Source: Aphanomyces cochlioides
Lineage: Eukaryota > Oomycota > Saprolegniomycetes > Saprolegniales > Verrucalvaceae
Reading direction: 5' to 3'
Assembly (NCBI GenBank): GCA_019828595.1
Contig: JAHQRK010000021.1
Coordinates: 1,116,001 to 1,180,000, forward strand
DNA: 64,000 nt
A model generated the notes under the pieces. It was not told the origin of the DNA and ran no database searches. It saw only the letters and a program-made list of their open reading frames with translations. Of this stretch, positions 49,458 through 59,060 are shown piece after piece. The translations under genes were made by a program, and so were the position numbers. How positions within the stretch are numbered: position 1 is the first letter of the stretch; each line of letters opens with the position of its first letter.

Positions 49458-49782
49458 GGATTCTGATTGGCTGATCGATTTGAAATTTAGAGTTTAAGCC
49501 AATCAAAGAACCCCGTTCGATTCGGAATCGATTCCAAATCTAGGCCGATTCAAACCGTTCCCCACAATAGTGGGTGCCAGACTGGTGTTTTAGCCAATAT
49601 TTTAGATGTCATTTTTCGTCCAATCACAACACTTTGGATCTGACAGCCCCTTCAGATGGGAATTTTGCTGGATCGACAGCGTTAGAATGCCCAAGGTCGA
49701 TTTTGCTTAAGGATGCTACCAAGTTGATAGAAATTGGCGCCCTGGATGTAGATTGCGATAAGATTCATCCAGGATGCAAGAT

Positions 49783-49983
49783 TCATGCATCAACAAGCCT
49801 GCCGATGATGCGATCACACAACGCTTCTTGTGTGAGTCCGCTGGCGTCGCCACGACCCCACTTCACGTAGTTCTCCTCAAATAATACCCTTTTGAGCAAT
49901 AGTTGTAGCAAGCATGACCCGCAGCTGACCTTGTCGCTGTCCCATCGAAAGCTCTTCTTCTCACTTGCCGACATGGTTGCCAC
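49783..49983 (-). pseudogene. SANT/Myb-like DNA-binding fragment
   Basis: The frame starts MATMSASEKKSFRWDSDKV and continues NYVKWGRGDASGLTQEALCD. This resembles the short Trp-containing DNA-binding modules that accompany several oomycete transposases (WDxD ... NYxxWRGGD ... TKE). It has 66 codons only and no catalytic part. Confidence 0.35.
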
Positions 49984-50308
49984 GAACCTGTCTTCAGATA
50001 GATATCTGGAAGCAAAAGTGGTTTAGATAACTATCTAAATTCAGAAACATTTTGACCAAAAACATTCATTATTGCCATGTAAAAATTAGTCTGACACCCA
50101 CTAATTTTGTTTGAAACAAACAATACTACCTATCTAAAAAATGGTAAAAATTGAAATGTATATATTGTGTTGTGTCCGGAAATCGTAGAAAGAATTTGCC
50201 TACTGTTTTTACTCTAACTTGATTGGCTTAAAATCAACAGATTTTTTGGTGATGTCAGCTTCTAAACGCACTGTGTTGCCTGCCCATCGAATTTCTCTCA
50301 CTACTGTA

Positions 50309-50949
50309 CTAATTAAGATTAAATAAAGGGTGCCTAGCATAAGTACCCTTTAGGAATTTATAATCGTATAAATTCATATTTTTGGCATAATATTGAGTTT
50401 CGGAGTACATACCTTTCATTTTTGCCGCAACATCGGTGGGCTGAGATCTTGAGGCGACGGAGGCACGTCCTCGCGTCCAGATGCGCGACACAGTCTTCCA
50501 GTGCCAGTTAAATCGCAGAGCAAGATCGTTCATTGCTCCATACGGAAGCACGCCGCCAGTTGAGCGCTCTAGCAGCTCCTGGTAGATCGTTTGTCGCTCG
50601 ACTTCCGTCAAGTTGGTCTTGCGCCTTGCGTTGTCTGCAGGGTCGCTAGAGGCTCGCGCTTGTACACGAGCCATCCGGATGTCGAAGGCAATGGTTTGGA
50701 CTGTGTTAGTGGCGACGAAAATCACAAGTGAATACTCTCCGGAGAGATTTAGTTCTTAAAATTTGATACACTGACTTTCGCTCCTTGTATCTCATCGACG
50801 AGCGCGAATTTTTTCATGATTCAAAAAGCCAATCAAACGTCTGCGTTTGTGCTTTTGTTTGAGCCTATCAGCGTTAGAATTGGTGCAATATTAGAAAAAT
50901 CCCGCCAATAACAAAACAATGGTACAATAATTATGGACCAGAGTAGTAC
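50309..50949 (-). mobile_element. mariner-like element, 5' half with one terminal repeat
   Basis: The outer end at 50924-50949 repeats the terminus seen at 12514-12541. Inward on the minus strand, an ORF (50725-50309) starts near ARVQARASSDPADNARRKTN and contains NDLALRFNWHWKTVSRIWTR, the helix-turn-helix of the same transposase type. It stops after 138 codons without the catalytic DDD part. The opposite terminus was not found. The element is thus truncated or interrupted between 49.98 and 50.31 kb. Confidence 0.6.
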
Positions 50950-50952
50950 TAG

Positions 50953-52020
50953 TTAGAGATGCGTTAGTTATTTAAACATAAATAACGGAACGTTTAATAA
51001 CCGTTTTAAAACGTTTTCTTATTTTCCTTTGTTTTAAAAGTTTTATTGGAATTGATTGGCAAATACTACTTTGTGCCAGCCAATTGTGGAAATGACAACA
51101 CAGATGGGTTCGAAAGGAAAAAGTGAAGAGTTAATTTGGAGTGACTGTGAATAAGAATATAGATCAAAATTTGAACAAAACATTGAATATTTCAACATTG
51201 CAATTAGTGAGCAAGCTGGTGTGAAAAAGTCTGTGCTCCGAGTCAGTGGGCACTAGAGGGCATTGGCGGGTACTCTCAGCCTCCTTATGCCAAGGCAGAC
51301 GCCTCTATGTTGGAAATGCGTCAGATGAACGTCATATCAATATTATTCTCCGATCGTACAATCAACTGCATGTGGTTAAATTTATTCATCAAGTGGGTGT
51401 CTGCAATAGCTTCGCGACTGTGAAGACTCTTGGTGACTCGACTGTTCGTCATGAGAGCTGCTGCTGGAGAATGGCTTGATGGTGGCGAACGCGCACGAGG
51501 AGATCTCGAGCACCGACATTGATTACTAGTTGCAGAAACTGCAGTCCGTCAAAGTTCCGATGTAACGTCAACTTCACTCAGATACAATAGCTTAAAACGG
51601 ATTCAAAGTCTGCGCTGTGAAATACTACTTTATTGAATGGTAGAGCACACTTGATCATACAAAGGGCCAAAACTTCTTGTACTGTATGTAGCTGTACACT
51701 GCCATCACGTGCCATTAAATCTACAAAGCTATCTATAGCACAAAGCTATGCTACTGCTCGCACTTGAAACTGCCTGCAAATCTAATGGATGTCGTGAGAT
51801 ATGTTTCGCTGCTCTGGCGATGTCATAGCCACTACGTATGCACTTAACACGAACCATTTTCTTTGACTCATCGATAGGGTATCCTCTGAGTCTTCCCCAA
51901 CGTCCGGATACTAGTGTGTCGCCCTCTCTGAACTACGGATATTGTTCAGTTATTGTTTCGAAATATTTTATAATTTATTAACCGTTTTATTTGGAAAATT
52001 TTATAAAAAACGCATCTCTA
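50953..52020. mobile_element. 1.07-kb non-coding element with TTAGAGATGCG termini
   Basis: TTAGAGATGCGTT at the left (50953) is the exact inverse of AACGCATCTCTAA at the right (52008-52020). A/T-rich subterminal stretches with AACCGTTTTA also recur. The end sequence TAGAGATGCG is hAT-like. Flanking 8-mers (GTACTAGT and ATACTACA) agree at five of eight positions, weak support for an 8-bp duplication. The inside has no transposase, only short frames such as 51246-51479. Confidence 0.5.
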
Positions 52021-52021
52021 A

Positions 52022-52696
52022 TACTACACCATTTGCCGGTTTAGTTCGCTTAACTTGCGATATATTTCGTGTCACGTGCAATATATTTCGTATGACTTGC
52101 AATGTATTTCGTATGACTTGCATTTAATTTCGTGGCCCGCGACGAAAATCGATTTATATTTCGCATGACTTGCATTATATTTCATACCTCTTGCATTTAA
52201 TTTCGTATTTTTAGCTTATATTTCGTATCACGTGCATTTAAATTCGTATAAATGCAAAATATATTCAATCTCCTATTGAGATATGCAGTTTCACATGTGT
52301 TGCAGTGTTGGCTTGAACTATGAATTTGCGACGGGCAGCCGCATATGAACTCTGCTGAGCTTGCTTGATGCTCGCATTGACTTATATGGCGATTGAAGTG
52401 TCCCATCAATTTCTCATGAGTTCGATAACAATTTTTTGTTAGTTTTTTTATGGACTTTTTCTCTTCTCTGCGAAATTAAATGCACGTGATACGAAATATA
52501 AGCTAAAAAATACGAAATTAAATGCAAGAGGTATGAAATATAATGCAAGTCATGCGAAATATAAATCGATTTTCGTCGCGGGCCACGAAATTAAATGCAA
52601 GTCATACGAAATATATTGCAAGTCATTCGAAATATATTGCACGTGATACGAAATATATCGCAAGTTAAACGAACTAAACCGGCAAATGGTGTAGTA
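52022..52696. mobile_element. 675-bp fold-back element with repeat-built arms
   Basis: The left end TACTACACCATTTGCCGG matches, inverted, the right end CCGGCAAATGGTGTAGTA. Inverted similarity continues for more than 200 bp on each side (to about 52245 and from about 52465), around a centre of about 220 bp. The arms consist of repeated units containing ATTTCGTATGACTTGCA with small variations. No protein is encoded that I recognise. It is a MITE or fold-back transposon with TA at both edges. Confidence 0.75.
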
Positions 52697-52986
52697 AACC
52701 ACAGCTGTAGCAATTGCACAGTACAGGACTGTATATCGCTCAGCATCTTGGCTTGGACTGCTCCTAAACCGTGTCCAGCAACTCCCAAGTTGGGTGCACA
52801 AGCGGTCCGTATCAAAGTTATCAATCTTGCGTTAAATTGACTAGTCACTTGGTTTTATTGACTAGACCGACTTTCACTGTGTGACTCACAAGAATACACT
52901 TGGTTTCACTAAACTGAACGCAGTGAGATCTCCCGTCTTTACGGTACAGTACACTTGCTCGTTCGACAGCGACATCACTCTGGTCC

Positions 52987-53866
52987 ATGCCTCGACTCTC
53001 TCGCTGCTCGTTGTCCACTGCTGCCGGTATCTCTAGCCTGGGATCTCCACCTCTTATCTAGCCATTCTCTTCTAGTCTTCATGAGCTTGGCATTGCCAGC
53101 GTCATGCCAGAGCATCTGCGATGAACCGCTGTGCATAAATGTGTCGTCGTCGACGCCTTGCAATCCTCGCTTGGCTTCTTGTCCGCCATGTTGGAGCAGG
53201 AGATCTGACCAAATTCTTTGCAAACATGCTGCTACTCCCTCTGAGTGCATGGACGGAACGATTTGCTCGCCGATTGCATCGTTCGTGCGAAGATTGGGCT
53301 CTGATCCAACAACTCCTCCATCTACTTCCCAACCCAGCAGTGTTCCATCCAACACGACAGCCGCCTCAGAAACAAAGGAAGGTTCAAATAGCATGACTGT
53401 ATGGTACACATTGGCTTGCATTGGCCTTTGCTGTCTTGTCCTGGCCCTCTATGCTGTCTTACGATGGGCGAACCGGAGAAATGCAGCCGCAGCAGCGACC
53501 GACAACTCAAAAGGCACTGCATTTAATCGAGGACCTGCTACCGGCGACAAACCAGACCTGATTGATCCCTTGAGTCGGCCTCCAGACGATACTTTGTCGT
53601 TGTCCCGTGCACCTCAAAATCTTCCTCCAGCAAGCGAACCAGCAACATTCTCCATCTTCCACACGGTTGGACGGCACTCCCCAACAGACCACGGCGCTGG
53701 GTTCTTTAACACAATGGGTCGAGTGTCAATGAACGCTCGAGATCAAGCGGGACGTGACAGTGCGGCTAGCATGTTCATCATGGAAGAATCTGAACTCTGG
53801 GAGCTCCAAGAAGACTACGAGTCCACGAGCGATAGCGGCAGCGACGTGACGAGGATCGTCATCTAA
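52987..53866 (+). CDS. secreted-type single-pass membrane protein with Cys-rich ectodomain
   Basis: There are two exons: 52987-53026 and 53076-53866, joined over a 49-nt intron (GTATCT...TTCTAG), giving 276 residues. The splice gives MPRLSRCSLSTAAVFMSLAL as the start, a good signal peptide with likely cleavage after the following PASC. The ectodomain of about 70 residues has eight or more cysteines (CDEPLCINVSSSTPCNP, CPPCW), then a Ser/Thr/Pro-rich stalk. One membrane span follows: WYTLACIGLCCLVLALYAVL. The cytoplasmic tail of about 120 residues is polar and ends in an acidic stretch (ELWELQEDYE...). No known domain is recognised. Its stop codon overlaps the converging methyltransferase gene by 8 bp. 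Confidence 0.75.
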
Positions 53867-54740
53867 AGCTTTGTTGCTTCCTGCACGTGTAGACATAGTA
53901 CATGCGTCCCGTCGTGCTATTTTCTACCCAGAAGTTGCCATTTCTTTCAACGAAACAAGACGTACGAAGAGGTTGCCATGAAGTGGACCAGCTGAAGCGA
54001 CCAAGATAAACCAACCGCGTATCTGGCGTGCCATGGGAGATGAGGCAATAAGTGCCGCTGGTTTTCAGGACGCGGTAGAGCTCGTCGAGTAAAGCCAAGG
54101 TGTGTTCAACGTTTTCTGTCGGATGAGTCAAGAGCGAGTCGAGTAAACCTACGCAAGTTTGATGTAGTTGTCAGTGTTAATAGGTTATAAGTACCTTTGT
54201 CCAAGATAACGTCAAAGCAGGCGGCGGGAAAGGCTTCCATGTGCATTGCATCCATCGTAACAACTACAGACGAGTCTCTTAACGCTGTGGTAAATGCTGA
54301 AGTTGATACACTGCATGGAGTTGTGAAGGCCAAGTTGTTTCTTTTGGCTTTGTGTCATGCGCTCAATGGCGACGGAGGAAAAGTCAATGTTCGTGATGTT
54401 TTGAAAGCCATCGTGGTAGAGTTCAAAACTCAAAGCTGAGGACATGATCACTTCGGAGCATGGAGTTGCCTACCAGATATGCCACAGCCTGGAGCAGGTA
54501 GTTTAGGATAGCTGAACAAGAGAAGGATGTACCAGGAACGAGGATTTCGCATTTGGAACCTTGTGCGTCGAGGAGAGGAAGGAGAAGGTCTCTCAACTAC
54601 AAACAAGCAAATACATCGACAAGAAGCAACGGATAGCTACGGACATCTTGGTAGCTGAGATACCAGTCAAAAGAGCTGTATGAGGCGGCTTTATATTTGG
54701 CATTCCAGTGCTCAACTTCGCCGCGGCATGGATTCTTCAT
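53859..54740 (-). CDS. SAM-dependent methyltransferase (METTL13/EEF1A-lysine type), one frame break
   Basis: Exons read leftward are 54740-54645, 54596-54533, a 15-nt exon 54488-54474, 54435 to 54195, and 54148-53859. The start MKNPCRGEVEHWNAKYKA and the joined motif I (EILVPGCGIS, then ALSFELYHDGFQNITNIDFS) are typical of class I methyltransferases of the METTL12/13 group. Later parts are VVVTMDAMHMEAFPAACFDV and ILDKG joined to LLDSLLTHPTENVEHTLALL. The protein would methylate a protein lysine or terminus using SAM; the target is inferred. Between about 54380 and 54320 the coding frame changes without a usable donor. This is either a real frameshift, an unusual intron or a sequence error. 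CGIS of motif I comes entirely from the micro-exon. Confidence 0.7.
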
Positions 54741-55463
54741 CAAGGACGATGGCTAAATGGAGGTCCGTAACTGCCAGCAGTTCCAAAAACTGAGTTGCAT
54801 GACAGGACTGTTCAAGAATGTGAAAGTTTGAACAGTCAAAGATTGGAGGAAGGACATTTCAAACCGTGGGAAGTTATCCCTTAGACATTGCAAAGCGCTT
54901 GCCTCGCTCCCCAGTAAATTTTCGTGGCATTTCCCTACGCTAAACCTCGAGAGAATCGTGAAGCGAGCTCCAACGATGAATAGAACTACACGTAACCGAA
55001 ATTGACAAATCTTGATCCCTGTGACTCTGAGCTTTCATGTGTTGCAAGGAGCCAACTGTGCCGAACTCAAACAAGTGGTCACATGGTTAGACCAAAACAC
55101 ATAATTCAGGCGTGCCAGTCAGCTATAGTGACGGTAGAGCAGAACAAGAAGCTCAACCTCAGCGTAGCTCCAACATCGTCAAAGAATTTGATCCGAGGTA
55201 TCAGCGGCAAAATTTGCTGCAGAATAGCCTCTTCTTGAGCTATAACACCAGGAAGATGAAATTTTCAAAGAAGCAATAGCTGACATCATGTACCTCGGCG
55301 ACTGCATGTACCGTACATGCAGTCGCCTGTTTTCGACTCAATCTATTTCCTAGGTCGGTCAGAGGTATGAGCGGTGAGCAACCAAGTCGGTTTCTATCAT
55401 TCAAACATGTCGAGTAGGACAGTCATGCATAAAGAAATAATCCCAAGTTCAAATTATTGTTTG
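54741..55463. other. intergenic; no supported gene
   Basis: This is the 5' flank of the methyltransferase gene and the 3' flank of the Crinkler gene. An inverted pair GTACATG CAG / CATGTAC-like around 55300-55325 (GCGACTGCATGTACCG and CATGCAGTCGC) forms a short hairpin about 140 bp past the Crinkler stop codon and could mark its 3' end. Confidence 0.4.
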
Positions 55464-57965
55464 TTAAACGTTGCATTTGGGTATTTCCATCACAACAACA
55501 AGCTGCTTACGGTTTTGGTCTTCAGGATTGTGAATCCACGTGACATTGGCATCTTTGCAGTTGATCTTGACACAACCAATCGAGAGGTATTCTTCGGCCC
55601 ACTTGGATCGAAAATTGGCAAGCTTTGGACAAAACACAAATATAATCTCCCAAGGCCAATTGTCGTTCTCGCTAATCCCTTTAATGATACCGTGTATTTT
55701 CGAAATGTCGATACTATCATCGTGGTATTTGCATTCACAAAAAAAAAGAGGGACTCCGCCTTTGTTTAGCACATACGCATCACATCTCTCCTTGTTCTCA
55801 GGACGAACCAAATGGCCAAAGTTGCAGCCTTGCTCATTTGCTTGAAGAATCGACTCTGGCCATTCAGCATTTGGAGGAGCCAAAAAAGGAATCACATTGC
55901 CAACAGACAATTTCTCGACCAGACTAGAATACCCTTGCAATAGATGGCTGGCTAGAATCTCTCTTGTCGTATTCTCTTCCTCAACAACAAGCTTCAACGG
56001 CATCTTCTCCCACTTTTCGGCTTGAAATTCTCCAACCAAACAAGACATGAAATCATCGAATGTGATACCTTGCACGCCATTTCTTCGAGAGGAACAAAAG
56101 ATTGCATGGGCCACCATATTTTCGAAAGGCCGGTAGTCGTTTGACGGAGCATTCAAATTGTCATGGACTGGAGGCTTTTTTGTCGTTTCAAAGATCCATC
56201 TTGTTGAAAAGTGGAAGCCTTTTTTGAAGTAGGCCGAACGTGACTTGCCACCCAATACGGATAGATACAATAACACATCTTCGTCGATCGCCGGGAAACA
56301 GCATTTCACTTTCCAGGAGACCAAGGGAGGCAAGTCCTCTTCACTGAGAGGCGAGGTGTCTTCGGGGGATCCTTTGCCCAACTCATTTCCGGACGAGTAA
56401 ATATCCGTTGGAGACTCGTCAATTAAATTGGCAAAATGCCCATGCATACCAGATGTGCCAACTTCTAAACGAGCTTTTTTTTTGGGAGGTTGCTGATCGT
56501 ATTTGCGTACGTTTGTGTATGATACAGCCACCATCTGCGCGTATTGTGCATCGAAGTTCGGTTTCTTCTCTAGGATACTCAGATGGATAGCATCAAACAC
56601 ATTGTCCAGCAAATCATTCAATTGGATTTCTTCTTGTTTCTTGACGCACTTGCGGAGCACTAGCTCCGAAAAAAGCCTTGCAAACCATCCACGAGAAGTT
56701 TTGACGATGTATTGAACGACGGGGAATCGTTCAATAACAAGACTCCACGTTTCTTCTTCTTTCTCTGAACCGAGGACAAATTGATATGATGGAAATCGAG
56801 GTGAAATCGCCATCCACAGATGAACTTCCCCATCTCGGCTAGCCTGAGATTGAGGTATTAAATTTGTAACTTTTGAGTCTGTGCCCATGATAACAACCAC
56901 AAGACCACACACACGAAAGACATTTCTTTGAAAAGCAGCCAAGTTCTTTCCGCTTGAGAGTGGAGACATTTCATCCAATATAAAGAAGGGTACGTTCTTG
57001 TTCTGCAATTTCATACTCTCAATCACTTCAGAGACGTCCAGACGGCTGCACTTGGCCACATTCAACGTTACTTCATTAATACGAATCATACGTCCGTTCA
57101 CCAATTCTGCACGATAGCAGTAGTTAAGTAGTGCACGAAGGTAGCCGTACGTCCAGAATTCACCATGTTGATAAAACGACGACTTGGAATTCAGGATGAG
57201 GGTTTCGTCCTTGGTTGCTGGACCATCCAAGAGCACATACTTATCAAATGCACCAGAGATTGAAGCAAAACTTTGATACATCTTCTGAGAATTTTGGGTA
57301 AGGCGAGTAGCATGCCAATAGAAATAGGGACGATCGCCTTGAAGAGCAAATGCGAGTTGCGATTTTCCCATACCTGAAGATCCTTCCACACAAATAAAAG
57401 GCAGAGGAGGCGTTCGTTTATAAAAGTCCTCCACTTTCTTCAGAATTTCATCGCAATTTCCCTTGCAATTTTTTTGGATGAGTTCCCCGCGATGTTGGTA
57501 ATACTTCAATTCGTCCGCGATTTTGTCGTCATACTCTTCCTTGATGGTAACTGGCTTAACATGGGCCACTTGGTTTGATTCATCGTGAGGAGTACTAGCC
57601 ACATTATGCGCCACAACTTGAGGAAGTTTCACCAGGACATGAATCTCGCCCGGTTGTGGCTGGAATTCTTCTTGAAAATACTGCGTGAGTGAAGACGAAG
57701 AAAGCATCTCCTCAAATTTTGTATCAGCAATACTTTCCAAAAAAAATTTCGTCTGTTGGTCATGCTTCAGCCACACTTTCCTCTTGCCTTTCTTCTTTCG
57801 CGCCTTGTACAATATAAGCCTGGTTGGGAAAGCATTAACGCCATTCATCACGCCGTTGTATTTGTTTGCGATAGCCACTTGCAGCGCCTCCACATCTTCA
57901 CTGAGCTGAATGTCGACGGAGAAGATATCAGCAACACCATACACTCCGCACCGCAATTTCACCAT
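55464..57965 (-). CDS. Crinkler-type protein: ubiquitin-like header, P-loop NTPase, nuclease-like C-terminus
   Basis: A single exon encodes 833 residues from ATG 57965 (MVKLRCGVYGVADIFSVDI). The first 110 or so residues have the Crinkler header: a ubiquitin-like fold ending in QPGEIHVLVKLP. No classical signal peptide is present, as usual in Saprolegniales. A P-loop (GSSGMGKS, near 195) and a Walker B-like strand ending in FFILDEMSP (near 330) mark an NTPase domain. The end holds CDAYVLN...PLFFCECKYHDD, which fits the D...ExK arrangement of restriction-endonuclease folds. This three-part layout is the published Crinkler-RHS type, thought to act as a nuclear effector or genome-conflict protein. 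There are no frameshifts. Host or intragenomic targets cannot be inferred. A retrotransposon begins about 100 bp upstream. Confidence 0.88.
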   Translation of the reverse strand: MVKLRCGVYGVADIFSVDIQLSEDVEALQVAIANKYNGVMNGVNAFPTRLILYKARKKKGKRKVWLKHDQQTKFFLESIADTKFEEMLSSSSLTQYFQEEFQPQPGEIHVLVKLPQVVAHNVASTPHDESNQVAHVKPVTIKEEYDDKIADELKYYQHRGELIQKNCKGNCDEILKKVEDFYKRTPPLPFICVEGSSGMGKSQLAFALQGDRPYFYWHATRLTQNSQKMYQSFASISGAFDKYVLLDGPATKDETLILNSKSSFYQHGEFWTYGYLRALLNYCYRAELVNGRMIRINEVTLNVAKCSRLDVSEVIESMKLQNKNVPFFILDEMSPLSSGKNLAAFQRNVFRVCGLVVVIMGTDSKVTNLIPQSQASRDGEVHLWMAISPRFPSYQFVLGSEKEEETWSLVIERFPVVQYIVKTSRGWFARLFSELVLRKCVKKQEEIQLNDLLDNVFDAIHLSILEKKPNFDAQYAQMVAVSYTNVRKYDQQPPKKKARLEVGTSGMHGHFANLIDESPTDIYSSGNELGKGSPEDTSPLSEEDLPPLVSWKVKCCFPAIDEDVLLYLSVLGGKSRSAYFKKGFHFSTRWIFETTKKPPVHDNLNAPSNDYRPFENMVAHAIFCSSRRNGVQGITFDDFMSCLVGEFQAEKWEKMPLKLVVEEENTTREILASHLLQGYSSLVEKLSVGNVIPFLAPPNAEWPESILQANEQGCNFGHLVRPENKERCDAYVLNKGGVPLFFCECKYHDDSIDISKIHGIIKGISENDNWPWEIIFVFCPKLANFRSKWAEEYLSIGCVKINCKDANVTWIHNPEDQNRKQLVVVMEIPKCNV

Positions 57966-58064
57966 GCTCACCACTGACAAGAAAACTGAAAATGAGAAGC
58001 ACAGAAAGACACATGCAAATTTTCAGCCAATCAAATCACTTCATCGTAATTTTGAACAGGGACG

Positions 58065-58254
58065 TGACACCCTTACTACAAGAACCCTCAATACAAGGAC
58101 AAGATCTGAGATCTTGTCGTTTCGCCACGACAGCGATGTAAGATCGCGTGGTAGTTTCGAAACCACTTAGATGTTAAGCGATAACTCTAATCTCACTCTT
58201 TAATTTGCGAAGTACCGGGCTTGTCTCTACTTCCTCTGCACAAGCCCCGTTACA
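58065..58254 (+). repeat. probable 5' LTR of the gypsy element
   Basis: The boundaries are suggested by TGACACCC at the start and ...GTTACA at the end, followed two bases later by TGGTAGCA. The latter resembles the initiator-tRNA primer-binding site used by many Ty3/gypsy elements. It contains a 10-bp-armed palindrome around 58098-58118 and another around 58150-58168. The matching 3' LTR is not in the window, so this is inferred. Confidence 0.4.
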
Positions 58255-58287
58255 CCTGGTAGCACTCTAGTTCGTTCAAGGACCAGC

Positions 58288-58998
58288 ATGGCGTTCGAAT
58301 ATGCAACTTACTTCACCGACGGACATCGGGTGACCCTAGAAGGCCTCCGCGATCTTATGGGAGACGACAACCTGGCGATCATGTTGTCCGATCGTCCCGA
58401 GCAACATTTGCTCAACCTGGTGGAAGTTATTGGGCGCTATGCTGACTCCGCCCGCGCAGAAGAACATGCGCGCAGCCTGGCTCGGATTAGCCAGCTGGAA
58501 AGCGAAACTCGGGAGTTGAAAACCTCTCGAGTGGAACTCGAAGGCCAGGTCCCCTCGCTCACTGCAGCGAAAGCCCTCCTGGAAGAGTCCCTTCGACAAA
58601 TGTATGGCGACCATGAAGAAGACTCTGACAGAGTCATTTCCCAGCGTCAAGTTTCAAATAAAGGCGTCAAATTGGACGTGGCCAAGTTCAGTGGTCAATC
58701 ACGCGCCGATCCCTTGGAATCTCTCGACATGGATGTATCTTCCATACAACAAGAGGCCTCATCGGGAGAACGACTCTGTTACGAGTGTGGCCGTGCTGGC
58801 CATTTCGGACGAGACTGTGCCTTGCGCTATGAAGCGCGCCGTTCGGGCACATTACCACGATATGAGCGTTCCACTCGCTCTCGAGACACCTCTCCATCCC
58901 AAAGCCCCAACGCGTTTTCCCGCCGCAGTCGCGCTCCCCACAACCGGGGCCGCGTAGACTTCACAACTCCCACTCAGGGAAAAGGCAGTGCCCAGTAG
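58288..58998 (+). CDS. gypsy Gag with CCHC zinc knuckle
   Basis: The frame has 236 codons from ATG 58288 (MAFEYATYFTDGHRV). A coiled coil lies near 55-105 (ISQLESETRELKTSRVELE). The zinc knuckle CYECGRAGHFGRDC is near 168-181, and an Arg/Ser-rich end follows (RYERSTRSRDTSPSQSPNA). Gag assembles the retroelement particle and binds its RNA. The protein is short for a gypsy Gag, since the usual large capsid domain is not obvious between coiled coil and knuckle. It ends in TAG just upstream of the protease frame. The Pol frame from 59350 is in the same phase as this Gag frame. Confidence 0.75.
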   Translation: MAFEYATYFTDGHRVTLEGLRDLMGDDNLAIMLSDRPEQHLLNLVEVIGRYADSARAEEHARSLARISQLESETRELKTSRVELEGQVPSLTAAKALLEESLRQMYGDHEEDSDRVISQRQVSNKGVKLDVAKFSGQSRADPLESLDMDVSSIQQEASSGERLCYECGRAGHFGRDCALRYEARRSGTLPRYERSTRSRDTSPSQSPNAFSRRSRAPHNRGRVDFTTPTQGKGSAQ

Positions 58999-59060
58999 AC
59001 GCGAGGCGATCTACTGGGGCAAGATTAGGCTTCCCCTTTGACCGTGGTGGGGATACACGG

